Notes: generated by a model from the sequence alone, not told the origin. A stretch of 64,000 bases of DNA from Hyphomonas oceanitis SCH89 (GCF_000685295.1 NZ_ARYL01000015.1:1-64000); one strand, 5' to 3'; numbered from the stretch's first letter, positions 26,647-36,529 are shown. Program-made: numbers and translations.

Positions 26647-27570
26647 TCAGCTACCGCGCTTGGCGGTAAGCCGCCGGCAGACATCATCCAGCTGTTCCAG
26701 GTCGCGATACTGAATCCGCAGCTCGCCGCCATTCTTGCCATGACGGATATCCACGGCGAGGCCCAGCGTACGCGTCAGGTCCGCCTCAAGCGCTTCTGTG
26801 TCGACATCCTTCTCATCAGCCATCTGCTTGGCTGACTTGGTCTCGACAGGTCCGCCCTCGCGCGCCTCTTTCGCTTTGGCCTCAACTTCCCGAACACTCA
26901 GGCCCTTCTCCGCCGCCAGCTTGACGAGCGCCTCAGGGTCCGGTGCGCCAAGTGCAGCGCGGGCATGACCGGCGCTCAGTTTCCCGTCGCGCACAAACGC
27001 CCGCGCGCTTTCGGGCAATTGCAGCAGGCGCAGTGTGTTGGCGATATGAACACGGCTCTTGCCGACGCTATTGGCGAGGCTGTCCTGTGTCCGCCCGAAA
27101 CGCTTCATCAGCGCCTCATAGGCTTCGGCCTCTTCGATCGGGTTGAGGTCTGCGCGCTGCACGTTCTCGATGATGCCGATCTCGAGAAGCTCGAGCTCAT
27201 CAATATCGCGCACCAAAGCCGGGATCGACTTCAGGCCCGCTATCTTGGCCGCACGCCAGCGACGTTCACCCGCGATGATCTGAAACTTGCCCTTATCCTT
27301 CGGATCCGGCCGCACGAGGATAGCCTGCAGCACGCCCTTGCTCTTCAGCGACTCCGCGAGCTCGTTCAGCGCGCCTTCATCAAAGGTGCGGCGCGGCTGG
27401 GCCGGATTCCGGCGAATAAGCTCAATATCGATCTCATTCGACGCCACACCCGGCTTGGAAGACAATTCCTTGTCGGAACCGCTACCGGCACCAACAGCAT
27501 CGACCTCCCCCATCAGGGCGGACAATCCACGGCCTAGCCGTGCGGGTTTGGTCTTTCCCTCTTCGCTCAT
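26647..27570 (-). CDS. parB: chromosome-partitioning protein ParB
   Basis: 307 residues from ATG 27570. Order: N-terminal ParA-binding segment (ARLGRGLSALMGE, about 10-22), CTPase/ParB box with GERRWRAAKIAGL (about 90-110), helix-turn-helix domain (SLANSVGKSRVHIANTLRLL, about 155-175), and a C-terminal dimerisation domain. ParB binds parS, slides as a CTP-gated clamp and forms the partition complex. Two perfect parS palindromes lie 1.4 and 1.9 kb away. The upstream in-frame extension to 27648 overlaps parA and is rejected. Gap to parA 5 bp; same transcript. Confidence 0.96.
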   Translation of the reverse strand: MSEEGKTKPARLGRGLSALMGEVDAVGAGSGSDKELSSKPGVASNEIDIELIRRNPAQPRRTFDEGALNELAESLKSKGVLQAILVRPDPKDKGKFQIIAGERRWRAAKIAGLKSIPALVRDIDELELLEIGIIENVQRADLNPIEEAEAYEALMKRFGRTQDSLANSVGKSRVHIANTLRLLQLPESARAFVRDGKLSAGHARAALGAPDPEALVKLAAEKGLSVREVEAKAKEAREGGPVETKSAKQMADEKDVDTEALEADLTRTLGLAVDIRHGKNGGELRIQYRDLEQLDDVCRRLTAKRGS

Positions 27571-27575
27571 CGTAA

Positions 27576-28382
27576 TCAGGCCGCTCTCGCTTTTTCGCGT
27601 TGCAGGACTTCGGAGGCGAGGCGGATATAGGCCTCGCTGCCAGGACACCGATAATCGTAAAGCAGTGCTGGCTTACCGAAGGATGGCGCCTCGGACAGAC
27701 GGACATTCCGCGGTATGACCGTGTTATAGACCTTATTGCCGAAATAGGCGCGAACCTGGTCGGCCACTTCGTCCGACAAATTGTTGCGCCGGTCATACAT
27801 GGTCAGCACCACGCCCTGTATTTCAAGGGCGGGATTAAGGCCCTGACGCACAAGTTCAACTGTCCGCATAAGTTGCGAAAGGCCTTCCAGCGCCAGAAAC
27901 TCACACTGAAGCGGCACAAGCAGCGCATTGGCCGCCGTCATGGCGTTCAATGTCAATGCCGACAGGGATGGCGGGCAATCGATCAGGATATAATCGTATT
28001 TGACGAGGCCGCCCATTTCGGCCCGATCGACATAATTCATCAGCGCTTCGCGTAGGCGATACGAGCGACGGGCGTCCCCGGCCAGTTCCGTTTCGACGCC
28101 AGAAAGGTTCTCATCTCCGGGAACGATATCGAGCCGCGGAACGATGGTCGACAGGACCGTTTGTTCCATGTCTACGCGGTCAACGACCAGATCATAACTG
28201 GTCAACTCCCGGTCTGCCCGGGAAATACCAAGGCCTGTCGAGGCATTACCCTGCGCGTCGAAATCGACGATCAGAACGCGGCGACCTACAGCCGCCAATG
28301 CAGTTCCAAGGTTAATCGAAGTCGTGGTCTTACCGACCCCGCCCTTCTGATTCACCACAGCAAAAATCCTAGGCTTCGCCAC
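27576..28382 (-). CDS. parA: chromosome-partitioning ATPase ParA
   Basis: 268 residues. The deviant Walker A motif KGGVGKTTTS is at residues 13-22, followed by VDFDAQGNASTGLG (Walker A' with the switch Asp). DYILIDCPPSLSALT is the Walker B. ParA is a DNA-binding ATPase that pulls ParB-parS complexes toward the new pole. It starts inside the end of rsmG (14-bp overlap) and sits directly upstream of parB. The arrangement rsmG-parA-parB beside the origin is conserved in most alphaproteobacteria. Confidence 0.96.
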   Translation of the reverse strand: MAKPRIFAVVNQKGGVGKTTTSINLGTALAAVGRRVLIVDFDAQGNASTGLGISRADRELTSYDLVVDRVDMEQTVLSTIVPRLDIVPGDENLSGVETELAGDARRSYRLREALMNYVDRAEMGGLVKYDYILIDCPPSLSALTLNAMTAANALLVPLQCEFLALEGLSQLMRTVELVRQGLNPALEIQGVVLTMYDRRNNLSDEVADQVRAYFGNKVYNTVIPRNVRLSEAPSFGKPALLYDYRCPGSEAYIRLASEVLQREKARAA

Positions 28383-28992
28383 CTTGTAGCTCCCTTACGA
28401 TCAACACGACTCCCGACCCACCGCTTCGGCTCGGAATCGCCTCATGAGCGAATCTCCACCTTTGTCGGGCTTCCGTCAATTCTTCTTCCCAGCGTTCGCC
28501 CTTGAGGAACAGCCCTGTTGCACCGTTTTTCATCCAGGGAGAGGCGTAATCCAGAAGTTTGGGCAGCGGCGCAAAGGCCCGCGCGGTGACGAAATCAGCG
28601 CGGCTTGCCGGTGCCAATTCCACCCGTCCCTGATACACATCCGCCGATAATCCGGCCGCATCAATCGCCGCGTTCAGGAAGGCCGTTTTCTTGCCCACGC
28701 TTTCCATCATGGTCACGTGGCCTTCGGGTCGCGCCGCCGCAATAATAAGGCCGGGAAACCCCGCGCCTGACCCAAGATCCACCACGCGGGCCGTCTCAGG
28801 AATGTGGTCAAGCAATTGGAGACTATCCCAGACATGCCTTTGCCAGATATTCGGCCACTCGCGTGGCCCGATCAGATTTGACTTCTTCCGCCAGGAATCG
28901 AGCGTGTCGATCACCCGGTCCAAACGGTTAAGCGTTTCACGTGAAACATTATGAGCGGCCAGAAATACCGCGCGGTCATTCTCACTCGTCAT
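28369..28992 (-). CDS. rsmG: 16S rRNA m7G527 methyltransferase RsmG
   Basis: 207 residues. The SAM-binding loop is VVDLGSGAGFPGLIIA (about 68-83), preceded by IWQRHVWDSLQLLDHIPE. It methylates G527 of 16S rRNA; loss gives low-level streptomycin resistance. It lies 3 bp after mnmG and overlaps parA by 14 bp. A perfect parS palindrome is embedded in its codons near the N-terminus (28934-28947), reading as AHNVSRETLNRL. Confidence 0.95.
   Translation of the reverse strand: MTSENDRAVFLAAHNVSRETLNRLDRVIDTLDSWRKKSNLIGPREWPNIWQRHVWDSLQLLDHIPETARVVDLGSGAGFPGLIIAAARPEGHVTMMESVGKKTAFLNAAIDAAGLSADVYQGRVELAPASRADFVTARAFAPLPKLLDYASPWMKNGATGLFLKGERWEEELTEARQRWRFAHEAIPSRSGGSGVVLIVRELQGGEA
28934..28947. other. 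parS: parS site 1 (inside rsmG)
   Basis: Perfect 14-bp palindrome GTTTCACGTGAAAC, the core of the universal ParB-binding site. It lies within the 5' part of rsmG and codes for NVSRE on that strand. Confidence 0.9.
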
Positions 28993-28995
28993 CGG

Positions 28996-30861
28996 TCAGA
29001 CCGCCTTCGCGCGACGTTTCACGTGGCTGAGCAATGCCGTCAAAGCACCAGGCGTCACGCCTTCAATACGGCCCGCCTGACCCAGTGTTGTCGGCCGGAT
29101 CAATTCGAGCTTCTGACGGACTTCGTTGGAAAGCCCCCCAACCGCCGCATAATCCAGATCACGTGGAAGCGTCAGACCCTCGTCACGGCGTAGCGCGGCC
29201 ACGTCCGCCGACTGGCGTTCGAGATATCCGGAATAGAGGGCCTCGATTTCCAATTGGGCCGCAATCTCCGGGGAGATATGAGCCAAGTCCGGCCAAACGA
29301 TAGCAAGTTCCGCAAAACCGATATTCTTGTAGGCGAGATATTCCCAGGCAGATCGCACCCGGCCGTCCTGATTGATTTCCCACCCAGCCTGCGCCGCTTT
29401 GGCCGGTGAGAGCGTCAGGGCCTGGAGCATTTCACGCGCGCGGGTTAATGCATCTTGTTTCACGTGAAACACTTTGGCCCGAATTGGGCCTACACAGCCC
29501 ATTTCGAGGCCTTTTCGTGTCAAACGCTGATCCGCATTGTCCGCACGGAGGGCCAGACGATATTCGGCACGCGATGTAAACATACGATATGGCTCCGTCA
29601 CGCCACGCGTGACGAGGTCGTCAATGAGGACGCCGATATAGGCTTCGGCCCGGTCAAACATGACGGGTTCTTTGCCCGCACACGCCCGCGCCGCATTCAG
29701 ACCTGCGACAAGGCCTTGGGCGCCCGCCTCTTCATATCCCGTGGTGCCATTGATCTGACCGGCCAAATAGAGGCCCGCCTGGGCACGGACTTCCAATGCC
29801 GGCGTCAATGCGCGCGGATCGACATAGTCATATTCAATCGCGTAGGCGTATTGCCGGATAACCACGTTTTCGAGGCCCGGAATGGTCCGGATGAATTGAT
29901 CCTGGACCGTTTCCGGAAGCGACGTGGAAATGCCATTCGGATAGACCGTGTCGTCATCAAGGCCTTCCGGCTCCAGGAATATCTGGTGGCGGTCCCGATC
30001 AGCAAAACGGTGAACCTTGTCTTCGATGGACGGGCAATAGCGCGGGCCGCGTCCGGCAATCGCGCCGGAATAGACGGCCGATTGATTGATATTATCGGCG
30101 ATGATCGCGTGCGTCTCCGCCGTCGTCCACGTGATACCGCACGCGACTTGGGGAACTTCTATTCGATCCGTCATATAGGAAAACGGCACCGGCAATTCGT
30201 CTGCCGCCTGCATCTCCAATTGGTCCCATGCAATCGTACTTCCATCAAGGCGCGCGGGTGTCCCGGTCTTCAACCGTCCCATTGGCAGCCCCATGCCATA
30301 AAGACGGTCGGACAGTCCTATCGCGGGCGCCTCGCCAACCCGGCCAGCAGGTATCCGTTTGTCGCCAATATGGATCATGCCCTTAAGGAACGTTCCTGTA
30401 GTGATAACTACAGATCGCGCATGATATACCGCGCCGGAAAGACCAACGACTCCCGTCAGAATATCATCCTCGATGATCAGGTCTTCAGCGCCGTCTTCGA
30501 TGATTGTGAGATTGGAATAATCAGCCAGTTCAGCCTGCATCGCCTGGCGATAAAGCGCGCGGTCTATCTGCGCGCGCGGCCCCCAGACAGCCGGGCCTTT
30601 GGAGCGATTGAGCATGCGAAACTGGATGCCGGCCTTGTCCGCCATACGGCCCATCAAGCCATCAAGCGCGTCGATCTCGCGCACGAGATGACCTTTGCCG
30701 AGGCCCCCAATCGCCGGGTTACAACTCATCTCGCCAATGGTTGATCGCTTGTGCGTCACGAGGGCCGTGCGCGCGCCAAAGCGTGCCGCAGCCGCAGCCG
30801 CTTCGCAGCCAGCGTGTCCGCCGCCGATTACAATCACATCAAATTGGTCTGGCATCGCCAT
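28996..30861 (-). CDS. mnmG: tRNA uridine-5-carboxymethylaminomethyl synthesis enzyme MnmG (GidA)
   Basis: 621 residues from ATG 30861 (TTG 30864 and ATG 30855 are possible). The N-terminal FAD fold has [20 protein letters not shown] (about 8-27). GidA signature segments [14 protein letters not shown] and [15 protein letters not shown] are present, as is [16 protein letters not shown] near residue 365. With MnmE it modifies U34 in tRNAs that read split codon boxes. mnmE is the next gene upstream, 70 bp away. A perfect parS site lies in its coding sequence (29456-29471). Confidence 0.96.
   Translation of the reverse strand: MAMPDQFDVIVIGGGHAGCEAAAAAARFGARTALVTHKRSTIGEMSCNPAIGGLGKGHLVREIDALDGLMGRMADKAGIQFRMLNRSKGPAVWGPRAQIDRALYRQAMQAELADYSNLTIIEDGAEDLIIEDDILTGVVGLSGAVYHARSVVITTGTFLKGMIHIGDKRIPAGRVGEAPAIGLSDRLYGMGLPMGRLKTGTPARLDGSTIAWDQLEMQAADELPVPFSYMTDRIEVPQVACGITWTTAETHAIIADNINQSAVYSGAIAGRGPRYCPSIEDKVHRFADRDRHQIFLEPEGLDDDTVYPNGISTSLPETVQDQFIRTIPGLENVVIRQYAYAIEYDYVDPRALTPALEVRAQAGLYLAGQINGTTGYEEAGAQGLVAGLNAARACAGKEPVMFDRAEAYIGVLIDDLVTRGVTEPYRMFTSRAEYRLALRADNADQRLTRKGLEMGCVGPIRAKVFHVKQDALTRAREMLQALTLSPAKAAQAGWEINQDGRVRSAWEYLAYKNIGFAELAIVWPDLAHISPEIAAQLEIEALYSGYLERQSADVAALRRDEGLTLPRDLDYAAVGGLSNEVRQKLELIRPTTLGQAGRIEGVTPGALTALLSHVKRRAKAV
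29015..29030. other. degenerate parS-like site
   Basis: The first 10 bases GTTTCACGTG (29016-29025) are identical to parS and the rest diverges (11 of 16 positions match the full consensus). It is at the 3' end of mnmG. Caulobacter has some weak parS sites of this kind. Confidence 0.35.
29456..29471. other. parS: parS site 2 (inside mnmG)
   Basis: Perfect 16-bp palindrome TGTTTCACGTGAAACA, identical to the Caulobacter parS consensus. About 7 kb from the putative oriC, a distance close to that in Caulobacter. Confidence 0.95.
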
Positions 30862-30931
30862 CAATAAAGTACCTTGGAATAGGGGGTGTTCTGGCGGCTA
30901 TATAACCGCGCGGGGCCTCAAACCCTAGGGG

Positions 30932-32266
30932 TCATTTGCCGATGCAAAACTCGGAGAACACTGCGCCGAGCACATCCTCGACGCCCACCACGCCGATAAT
31001 TGACCCAAGCTGGCGGAGAGCCATGCGGATGTCTTCAGCCGCAAGTTCAGCCCCGACATCCTGTTCAAGTGCGTCACGGGCGGCCTTCAAACTGCTCAAC
31101 CCTTGGGTTAGCCGCTCCCTGTGGCGCTGGCGTGTTATCACCGGCGCCTCAACTGAAGCCGCATATTGATCAACGAACCGGGCGATCGCTTGTTCCAGCG
31201 CATCGACGCCCGAACCATCCCTGGCCGAGATCACATGGTCAGCGCTCACGCCATCCGGTACGGCGCCAAGATCGCTTTTGTTGACGACAACAAGATCCGT
31301 ATCCAGCCGGTAATCCGTAGACAGATGGCCTATGTCCGGCGCCGAGGCATCCAGCACGAACAAACGCAAGTCTGCCTCACGCGCAGCCACTTCCGCCCGC
31401 CGCACACCTTCGGCCTCAATCTCATCTTCCGTCACACGCAGGCCAGCTGTATCGGCAATCCACACCACATGCCCGCCGAGCACGCGGCGCACTTCAATCA
31501 CGTCGCGTGTCGTCCCGGCCTTCGCTGTCACGATAGCTGCTTCACGCCGCGCGAGACGATTGAGCAGGGTCGACTTGCCGGCGTTCGGCGCGCCGATAAT
31601 GGCCACACGAAACCCGTCACGGATGCGCTCGCCAATCCCGCGATCGCCAAGCGCTGTTTCAATCTCGCCAATCAGGCGGCCAAGCTTTGCCAGGATCGGC
31701 GCCGTCGTATCCTGCGGCGCGTCGCCCTCATCCGGAAAATCAATGGCCACTTCGACCAGCGCGAGCACACCGGTCAGCTCGGCACGCCATTGGTCATAGG
31801 TCTGCGACAAGCCGCCGCCCAGCTGGCGCAGCGCCTGCGCCTTTTGCGCGACCGTCTCGGCCTCGATGATATCCGCAACACCTTCAGCTTCGGTCAGGTC
31901 CAATTTGCCTGCCTCGAAGGCCCGGCGTGTATATTCGCCCGGCTCAGCCATGCGAACGCCCTCATGCGCGGTCAGTGTGTCCAGCGCATGCGCGATCACC
32001 GCCGCCCCACCATGCAGGTAAAGCTCAAGCGTGTCCTCGCCCGTATAGCTGCCAGGGCCCGGCATGAAGAGCGCGAGGCCCCGATCAATCAGGGCGCCGT
32101 CATTATCTGTCATGTCCGTCAGACTTGCATGCCGCGCCGCGGGCAGACCGCTAGCGAGATGGCGCTCCGCCAACGCGCGCACATGCGGCCCCGACAAGCG
32201 CAGGATCGCGATCGCAGCCGGCGGCGCACCCGAAGCGAGGGCGCAGATTGTGTCGCGCTCGCTCAT
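30932..32266 (-). CDS. mnmE: tRNA modification GTPase MnmE (TrmE)
   Basis: 444 residues. The N-terminal folate-binding domain (about 1-115) includes PGPGSYTGEDTLELYLHGG. The G domain, inserted in a helical domain, has GAPNAGKSTLLNRL (G1), DTAGLR (G3) and NKSDLG (G4). The protein ends in FCIGK, the conserved C-terminal cysteine motif. It forms a complex with MnmG in modification of tRNA wobble uridines. Located between rho and mnmG on the minus strand, 16 bp from rho's stop. Confidence 0.96.
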   Translation of the reverse strand: MSERDTICALASGAPPAAIAILRLSGPHVRALAERHLASGLPAARHASLTDMTDNDGALIDRGLALFMPGPGSYTGEDTLELYLHGGAAVIAHALDTLTAHEGVRMAEPGEYTRRAFEAGKLDLTEAEGVADIIEAETVAQKAQALRQLGGGLSQTYDQWRAELTGVLALVEVAIDFPDEGDAPQDTTAPILAKLGRLIGEIETALGDRGIGERIRDGFRVAIIGAPNAGKSTLLNRLARREAAIVTAKAGTTRDVIEVRRVLGGHVVWIADTAGLRVTEDEIEAEGVRRAEVAAREADLRLFVLDASAPDIGHLSTDYRLDTDLVVVNKSDLGAVPDGVSADHVISARDGSGVDALEQAIARFVDQYAASVEAPVITRQRHRERLTQGLSSLKAARDALEQDVGAELAAEDIRMALRQLGSIIGVVGVEDVLGAVFSEFCIGK

Positions 32267-32282
32267 GTGCGCTCCATCATGC

Positions 32283-33560
32283 CTAGTTCTTCATGGCCTC
32301 GAAGAACTCGTCGTTCGTCTTCGTCTGGCGCAGCTTGTCGATCAGGAAGTCGATCGCATCGTTCGTGCCCATCGGGCCGAGGATACGGCGCAGGATATAG
32401 ATCTTGGACAGCTGGTCAGCTGGCGTGATCAGCTCTTCTTTCCGCGTGCCGGACTTCATGATGTCGATGGCAGGGAAGGTGCGCTTGTCGGCAATCTTCC
32501 GGTCGAGCACGACTTCCGAGTTACCCGTACCTTTGAATTCCTCGAAGATCACTTCGTCCATCCGGCTGCCCGTATCGATCAGCGCCGTTGCGACGATTGT
32601 GAGTGAGCCCCCGTTTTCCACGTTCCGCGCTGCGCCGAAGAAGCGCTTCGGCCGTTGCAGCGCGTTGGCGTCCACACCGCCGGTCAGCACCTTGCCGGAG
32701 CTCGGCACGGTCGTGTTATAGGCGCGGCCCAGGCGGGTAATCGAGTCCAGCAGGATAACCACGTCGCGCTTGTGTTCGACCAGGCGTTTCGCCTTCTCGA
32801 TCACCATTTCGGCGACCTGCACGTGGCGTGTCGCTGGCTCATCGAACGTCGACGCAACAACTTCGCCTTTCACCGTGCGGCGCATGTCGGTCACTTCTTC
32901 CGGGCGCTCGTCGATCAACAGCACGATCAGGTAGCATTCCGGATGGTTCTCTTCGATCGCGGCCGCAATGTTCTGCAGCAGCACGGTCTTACCGGTCCGT
33001 GGCGGCGCAACAATCAGGGCGCGCTGGCCTTTACCAATCGGAGATACAATATCGATCACGCGGCCCGAGCGATCTTTCTTCGTGGGGTCGCGGCTTTCCA
33101 TCTTCATCCGCTCTTCGGGATAAAGCGGCGTCAGGTTATCGAAGTGCACCTTCTGGCGGGCCTTTTCAGGCTCCTCGAAATTGATTTTCGACACGTCGGT
33201 CAGCGCAAAATAGCGCTCATTGTCCTGAGGCGCCGTGATCGGGCCTTCAACCGTGTCACCGGTCCGGATATTCGCCTTTTTCAGCACTTCCGGGCTGACA
33301 TAAATGTCGTCCGGGCCGGGCAAATAGTTGGATTCCGGTGAGCGCAGGAAGCCGAAGCCATCCGTCAGCACTTCCAGAACGCCCTGGCCCGTGATCTCGA
33401 CTTCGCTGTCAGCCAGCTCCTTGAGGATCGCGAACAGCATGTCCTGCGTACGGAGCGCGGAGGCGTTCTCGACCTCAAGTTCCTCGGCATAGGCGAGAAG
33501 TTCTTCAGGGGATTTTGCTTTGAGTTCGCGGAGGGTGACGCTGGTAACGTTATCGAGCAT
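32283..33560 (-). CDS. rho: transcription termination factor Rho
   Basis: 425 residues from ATG 33560; the apparent extension uses a TTG. The N-terminal helical region is followed by the cold-shock RNA-binding domain ([20 protein letters not shown]). The ATPase domain has Walker [14 protein letters not shown] and Walker [26 protein letters not shown] and the Q/R-loop motifs are intact. Rho loads on C-rich nascent RNA and terminates transcription as a hexamer. A 163-bp untranslated gap lies upstream toward hemJ, where autoregulation would be expected, but no specific element was recognised. Confidence 0.96.
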   Translation of the reverse strand: MLDNVTSVTLRELKAKSPEELLAYAEELEVENASALRTQDMLFAILKELADSEVEITGQGVLEVLTDGFGFLRSPESNYLPGPDDIYVSPEVLKKANIRTGDTVEGPITAPQDNERYFALTDVSKINFEEPEKARQKVHFDNLTPLYPEERMKMESRDPTKKDRSGRVIDIVSPIGKGQRALIVAPPRTGKTVLLQNIAAAIEENHPECYLIVLLIDERPEEVTDMRRTVKGEVVASTFDEPATRHVQVAEMVIEKAKRLVEHKRDVVILLDSITRLGRAYNTTVPSSGKVLTGGVDANALQRPKRFFGAARNVENGGSLTIVATALIDTGSRMDEVIFEEFKGTGNSEVVLDRKIADKRTFPAIDIMKSGTRKEELITPADQLSKIYILRRILGPMGTNDAIDFLIDKLRQTKTNDEFFEAMKN

Positions 33561-33723
33561 GGATGAGGCCAATTAAAGGTGGAATCCGGGTGTGATCTGG
33601 GTCGGACTGAAATGTGGGGGACCGGGCGAATAGGACATCGCGCTGCACAAGGACTGTGCGCCGGTTGCAGGGTATATGGGCCTCGGACGCCCGTTTCGTC
33701 AAGTCTTCAATGCCTTATGGCCC

Positions 33724-34152
33724 TCAGAAGGGCTTCACGGCCACCAGGATGACAATCACGATCATCAGCAGGAAGGGCACTTCGTTGAGCATGCGAAGCC
33801 GCTTGGCTGGCACGCCATCCCCACCGCGATCCACTTTCTTGCCGAGACCAATGAAATAGCCATGCAGCCCGGAAAGAATCAGAACCAGCAGCAATTTTAC
33901 GTGCAGCCAGCCTTGCGATAGCAGCGCAGGGTTCATCCACAGCATCGTCAGCCCGAACACCCAGACCAGGATCAGGCTGGGGTTCATGATGATCATCCGC
34001 AATTGCTGTGACGACTTTTTCATCGTCTCAAACAGAGGCTCGCCCGGTGTGCTGGACAATTGGTGGATCTTGTAGCGCGGATAGACGAGCAGGCTCGCCA
34101 TCAGAGACACCACGAAAATGATATGGAGTGCTTTCACGAACAGATAGAGCAT
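33724..34152 (-). CDS. hemJ: protoporphyrinogen IX oxidase HemJ
   Basis: 142-residue inner-membrane protein with four hydrophobic helices. Conserved HemJ features include the N-terminal AKLHIIFVVS-like segment (ALHIIFVVSLMASLL, with the haem-ligand His near residue 10) and the later WLHVKLLLVLILSGLHGYF. HemJ oxidises protoporphyrinogen IX in bacteria that lack HemG and HemY. It follows hemH by 12 bp and completes a run hemE-hemH-hemJ. The protein ends VILVAVKPF. Confidence 0.92.
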   Translation of the reverse strand: MLYLFVKALHIIFVVSLMASLLVYPRYKIHQLSSTPGEPLFETMKKSSQQLRMIIMNPSLILVWVFGLTMLWMNPALLSQGWLHVKLLLVLILSGLHGYFIGLGKKVDRGGDGVPAKRLRMLNEVPFLLMIVIVILVAVKPF

Positions 34153-34164
34153 TGGCGCGGTCTC

Positions 34165-35238
34165 CTACTCGGCCTGAACGGCCACGGCCTGGCCAGCGCG
34201 GCGCGCGACATCGGCATGCGGGCAACCCGACGCGCCCGTCGGGCAAAGGCGGCTCCCGGCACACGACCGGATCGTATCGTTCATTTCAAGCGCAGCGATG
34301 GTTTCGCCCACCAGCGTCCGGATAAAGCCCGGATGCGTGCCCAGGGCTTCAACCCGCGTATAGCTCGCGGCGCCGTGCTGCTCGGCCAGTAATTTATATT
34401 CCTCACCGAGTTCGACCAGCGTTTCGATATGCTCCGAAACAAAGGCAATCGGCGCGATCAGAATGTTGCGCTTCTCTTTCGATGTGCGCTCGACTTCCAG
34501 ATCGGTTGACGGCCCAATCCATTTCAGCGGTCCCACACGTGACTGGTAACAACCGACGACTTCCCAGTCCTGCGGCACGCGCGCGGCAATCATCGCGACC
34601 AGCGTTTCACATTGCCACTGATAGGGGTCGCCCGCCTCAACGATCTTTTCCGGCAGACCATGCGCCGAGAGCAGCAGCGATACGTTTTCCGGGCGCCCGG
34701 CCCGGTCAAAAGCGGCCATGATCTGGTCGACATGCGCGGCGATGAAGCTCTCTTCAAACGGATAGCAGCACACGGTCCGGGTCGGACCAGGATAATGCTT
34801 CTTCCATTCCTTCAGTGACGAGCCCGTCGTTGTCGTGGAGAATTGCGGATAGAGCGGCAGCAGCACAACTTCATCAGCGCCCCAGTCTTTCACCTGGCGG
34901 GCAACATCCCGGGTGAAAGGATGCCAGTAGCGCATCGCAATGAAGGTTCTCACTTCATCGCCGGGCAATGACGCCGCGAGCTCAATCTGCAGGGCTTCGG
35001 CCTGTTTCTCGGTTTCCGGCAGCAGGGGCGAGCCACCGCCTGCTCCCATCATCGCGTAATTCTTCTTCGCCGATGGCGCACGTGTCTTGGAAATGAAACG
35101 GGCCAGTGCCCAGCGGATCGGCAAGGGCGCCTGAATGATCGCCGGGTCATCGAACAGGTTACGCAGGAAGGGTTGCACCGAGTCCGGCCCATCAGGCCCA
35201 CCCAGGTTGAACAGTACAACAGCAATCTTGCGACCCAT
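34165..35238 (-). CDS. hemH: ferrochelatase
   Basis: 357 residues. The chelatase core includes VVLFNLGGPDGPDS at the start, SAHGLPEKIVEAGDPY (active-site His in a near-universal SAHGLP motif) and a GCYQSRVGPLKW segment. It inserts ferrous iron into protoporphyrin IX as the last step of haem b synthesis. The C-terminal tail has cysteines at 326, 332 and 339 (SCAGSRLCPTGASGC), in the place where some ferrochelatases, including that of Caulobacter, bind a [2Fe-2S] cluster. Gap to hemE is 6 bp. Confidence 0.95.
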   Translation of the reverse strand: MGRKIAVVLFNLGGPDGPDSVQPFLRNLFDDPAIIQAPLPIRWALARFISKTRAPSAKKNYAMMGAGGGSPLLPETEKQAEALQIELAASLPGDEVRTFIAMRYWHPFTRDVARQVKDWGADEVVLLPLYPQFSTTTTGSSLKEWKKHYPGPTRTVCCYPFEESFIAAHVDQIMAAFDRAGRPENVSLLLSAHGLPEKIVEAGDPYQWQCETLVAMIAARVPQDWEVVGCYQSRVGPLKWIGPSTDLEVERTSKEKRNILIAPIAFVSEHIETLVELGEEYKLLAEQHGAASYTRVEALGTHPGFIRTLVGETIAALEMNDTIRSCAGSRLCPTGASGCPHADVARRAGQAVAVQAE

Positions 35239-35244
35239 GATTGG

Positions 35245-36300
35245 TCAGCCTTCCCGAATGATTTTCAGGACGCGCTCCACGTTCCCGATAGGTGTTTCCG
35301 GCCGGATACCATGGCCGAGGTTAAAGATATGGGGGCGCCCGGAATAAGCTTCCACAAGTTCGCGGACGCGTGCGTCCATACGCGAACCCCCTTCGATCAG
35401 CAGCAGCGGATCCAGATGGCCCTGCACAGGCATGCCGGCGACAATTTCAGCATTCACGAAAGACGGCACAGCGGCCGTATCGAGGCCGATCGCGGTCACA
35501 CCTGTCTCGCGGGCATATTCCGGCAACATGGCGGCCGCCCCGCGCGGAAAACCGATAATCGGCACGGTCACGCCCATCTCCCGCAGCCGCGTCACGAGTT
35601 TCTTCGTCGGCGCGATAATCACTTCGCGGAAAATATTGTTCGGCAGGCCTTCAGCCCAGCTGTCGAACAGCATCAGCGCATCGGCGCCCGCCTCCACCTG
35701 TTTCAGCAAATAGTGGGCTGTCGCCTCAATCACATGGTCCATGACGGCGGCCAGCTCATCCGGTCTGCCATGCGCCCAGCGCCAGGCGAGCGACTTGTCC
35801 GTCTTGCCGCGGCCTTCGATGGCATAAAGGCTAACCGTCCAGGGTGAACCGGCAAAACCGATGAGGGCCGTTTCAGCCGACAGCTCAGCTTTCACGCGCG
35901 ACACCGTTTCATAGACAGGCGCCAAACGATCCGCCGCTTTCTTCGCACGCACCTTGCCTAGGTCAGCTGCGGAATCGATCTGCTGCACCAGAGGGCCAAC
36001 GCCCTTTTCGAACTCCACACCAAGGCCCATCGCATCGAGGATCAGCAGGATATCGGCAAACAGGATCGCTGCGTCCATGCCGTAACGGCGAACAGGCTGA
36101 AGCGTCGCTTCTGTTGCCATGGAAGGTGTGTAGCAAAAATCGAGAAAGTCTTTGGCCCGTGATCTCAACTCGAGATATTCTGGTAGGTGACGCCCGGCTT
36201 GCCGCATCATCCATACCGGAGGCACCTTGGCAGCTTCTCCGCCGAGAACCGATATCAGTTTTGGTGTGCTCGCTTGCCCCATGACTCTCAAATCTCTCAT
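35245..36300 (-). CDS. hemE: uroporphyrinogen decarboxylase
   Basis: 351 residues from ATG 36300, or 345 from ATG 36282 (MGQASTPKLISVLGG). The substrate-binding signature WMMRQAGRHLPEY lies near residue 32, with LIGFAGSPWTVSLYAIEGRG further on. The catalytic Asp is within the ILFADILLILDAMG region. The enzyme converts uroporphyrinogen III to coproporphyrinogen III. In Caulobacter the origin lies directly upstream of hemE, as it appears to here. Transcripts start inside or next to the origin and run away from it. Confidence 0.95.
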   Translation of the reverse strand: MRDLRVMGQASTPKLISVLGGEAAKVPPVWMMRQAGRHLPEYLELRSRAKDFLDFCYTPSMATEATLQPVRRYGMDAAILFADILLILDAMGLGVEFEKGVGPLVQQIDSAADLGKVRAKKAADRLAPVYETVSRVKAELSAETALIGFAGSPWTVSLYAIEGRGKTDKSLAWRWAHGRPDELAAVMDHVIEATAHYLLKQVEAGADALMLFDSWAEGLPNNIFREVIIAPTKKLVTRLREMGVTVPIIGFPRGAAAMLPEYARETGVTAIGLDTAAVPSFVNAEIVAGMPVQGHLDPLLLIEGGSRMDARVRELVEAYSGRPHIFNLGHGIRPETPIGNVERVLKIIREG

Positions 36301-36382
36301 CTCTCAAAAGCCCGTCAGGGCGCTTATTATTACTACCCGGTGATATCAGGGGAGAAAGGCTACTCACAGGATTTGTCCAGCA

Positions 36383-36391
36383 AATTCCACA
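36383..36391 (+). promoter_or_regulatory. DnaA-box-like site A
   Basis: AATTCCACA: the TCCACA core is intact and 6 of 9 positions match TTATCCACA. Confidence 0.4.
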
Positions 36392-36417
36392 TGGGAGTCA
36401 CAGGGTGTCGCACCCCG

Positions 36418-36432
36418 TTAAGACTTGCTTAA
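36418..36432. promoter_or_regulatory. CtrA binding site 1
   Basis: TTAA-GACTTGC-TTAA, an exact TTAA-N7-TTAA match followed by CC, as in the full TTAACC half-site. In Caulobacter CtrA binding at such sites blocks initiation. Confidence 0.8.
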
Positions 36433-36451
36433 CCTTCAATGGCGGCGCTGG

Positions 36452-36466
36452 TTAATGACCCGTTAA
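36452..36466. promoter_or_regulatory. CtrA binding site 2
   Basis: TTAA-TGACCCG-TTAA, exact TTAA-N7-TTAA, followed by C. It starts 34 bp from site 1. Confidence 0.8.
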
Positions 36467-36529
36467 CACCCCTTCTGGAGTCACAGGATGGAACATAGGG
36501 GGATTCCCTGGGAGTCAGATTCCGCCGCA

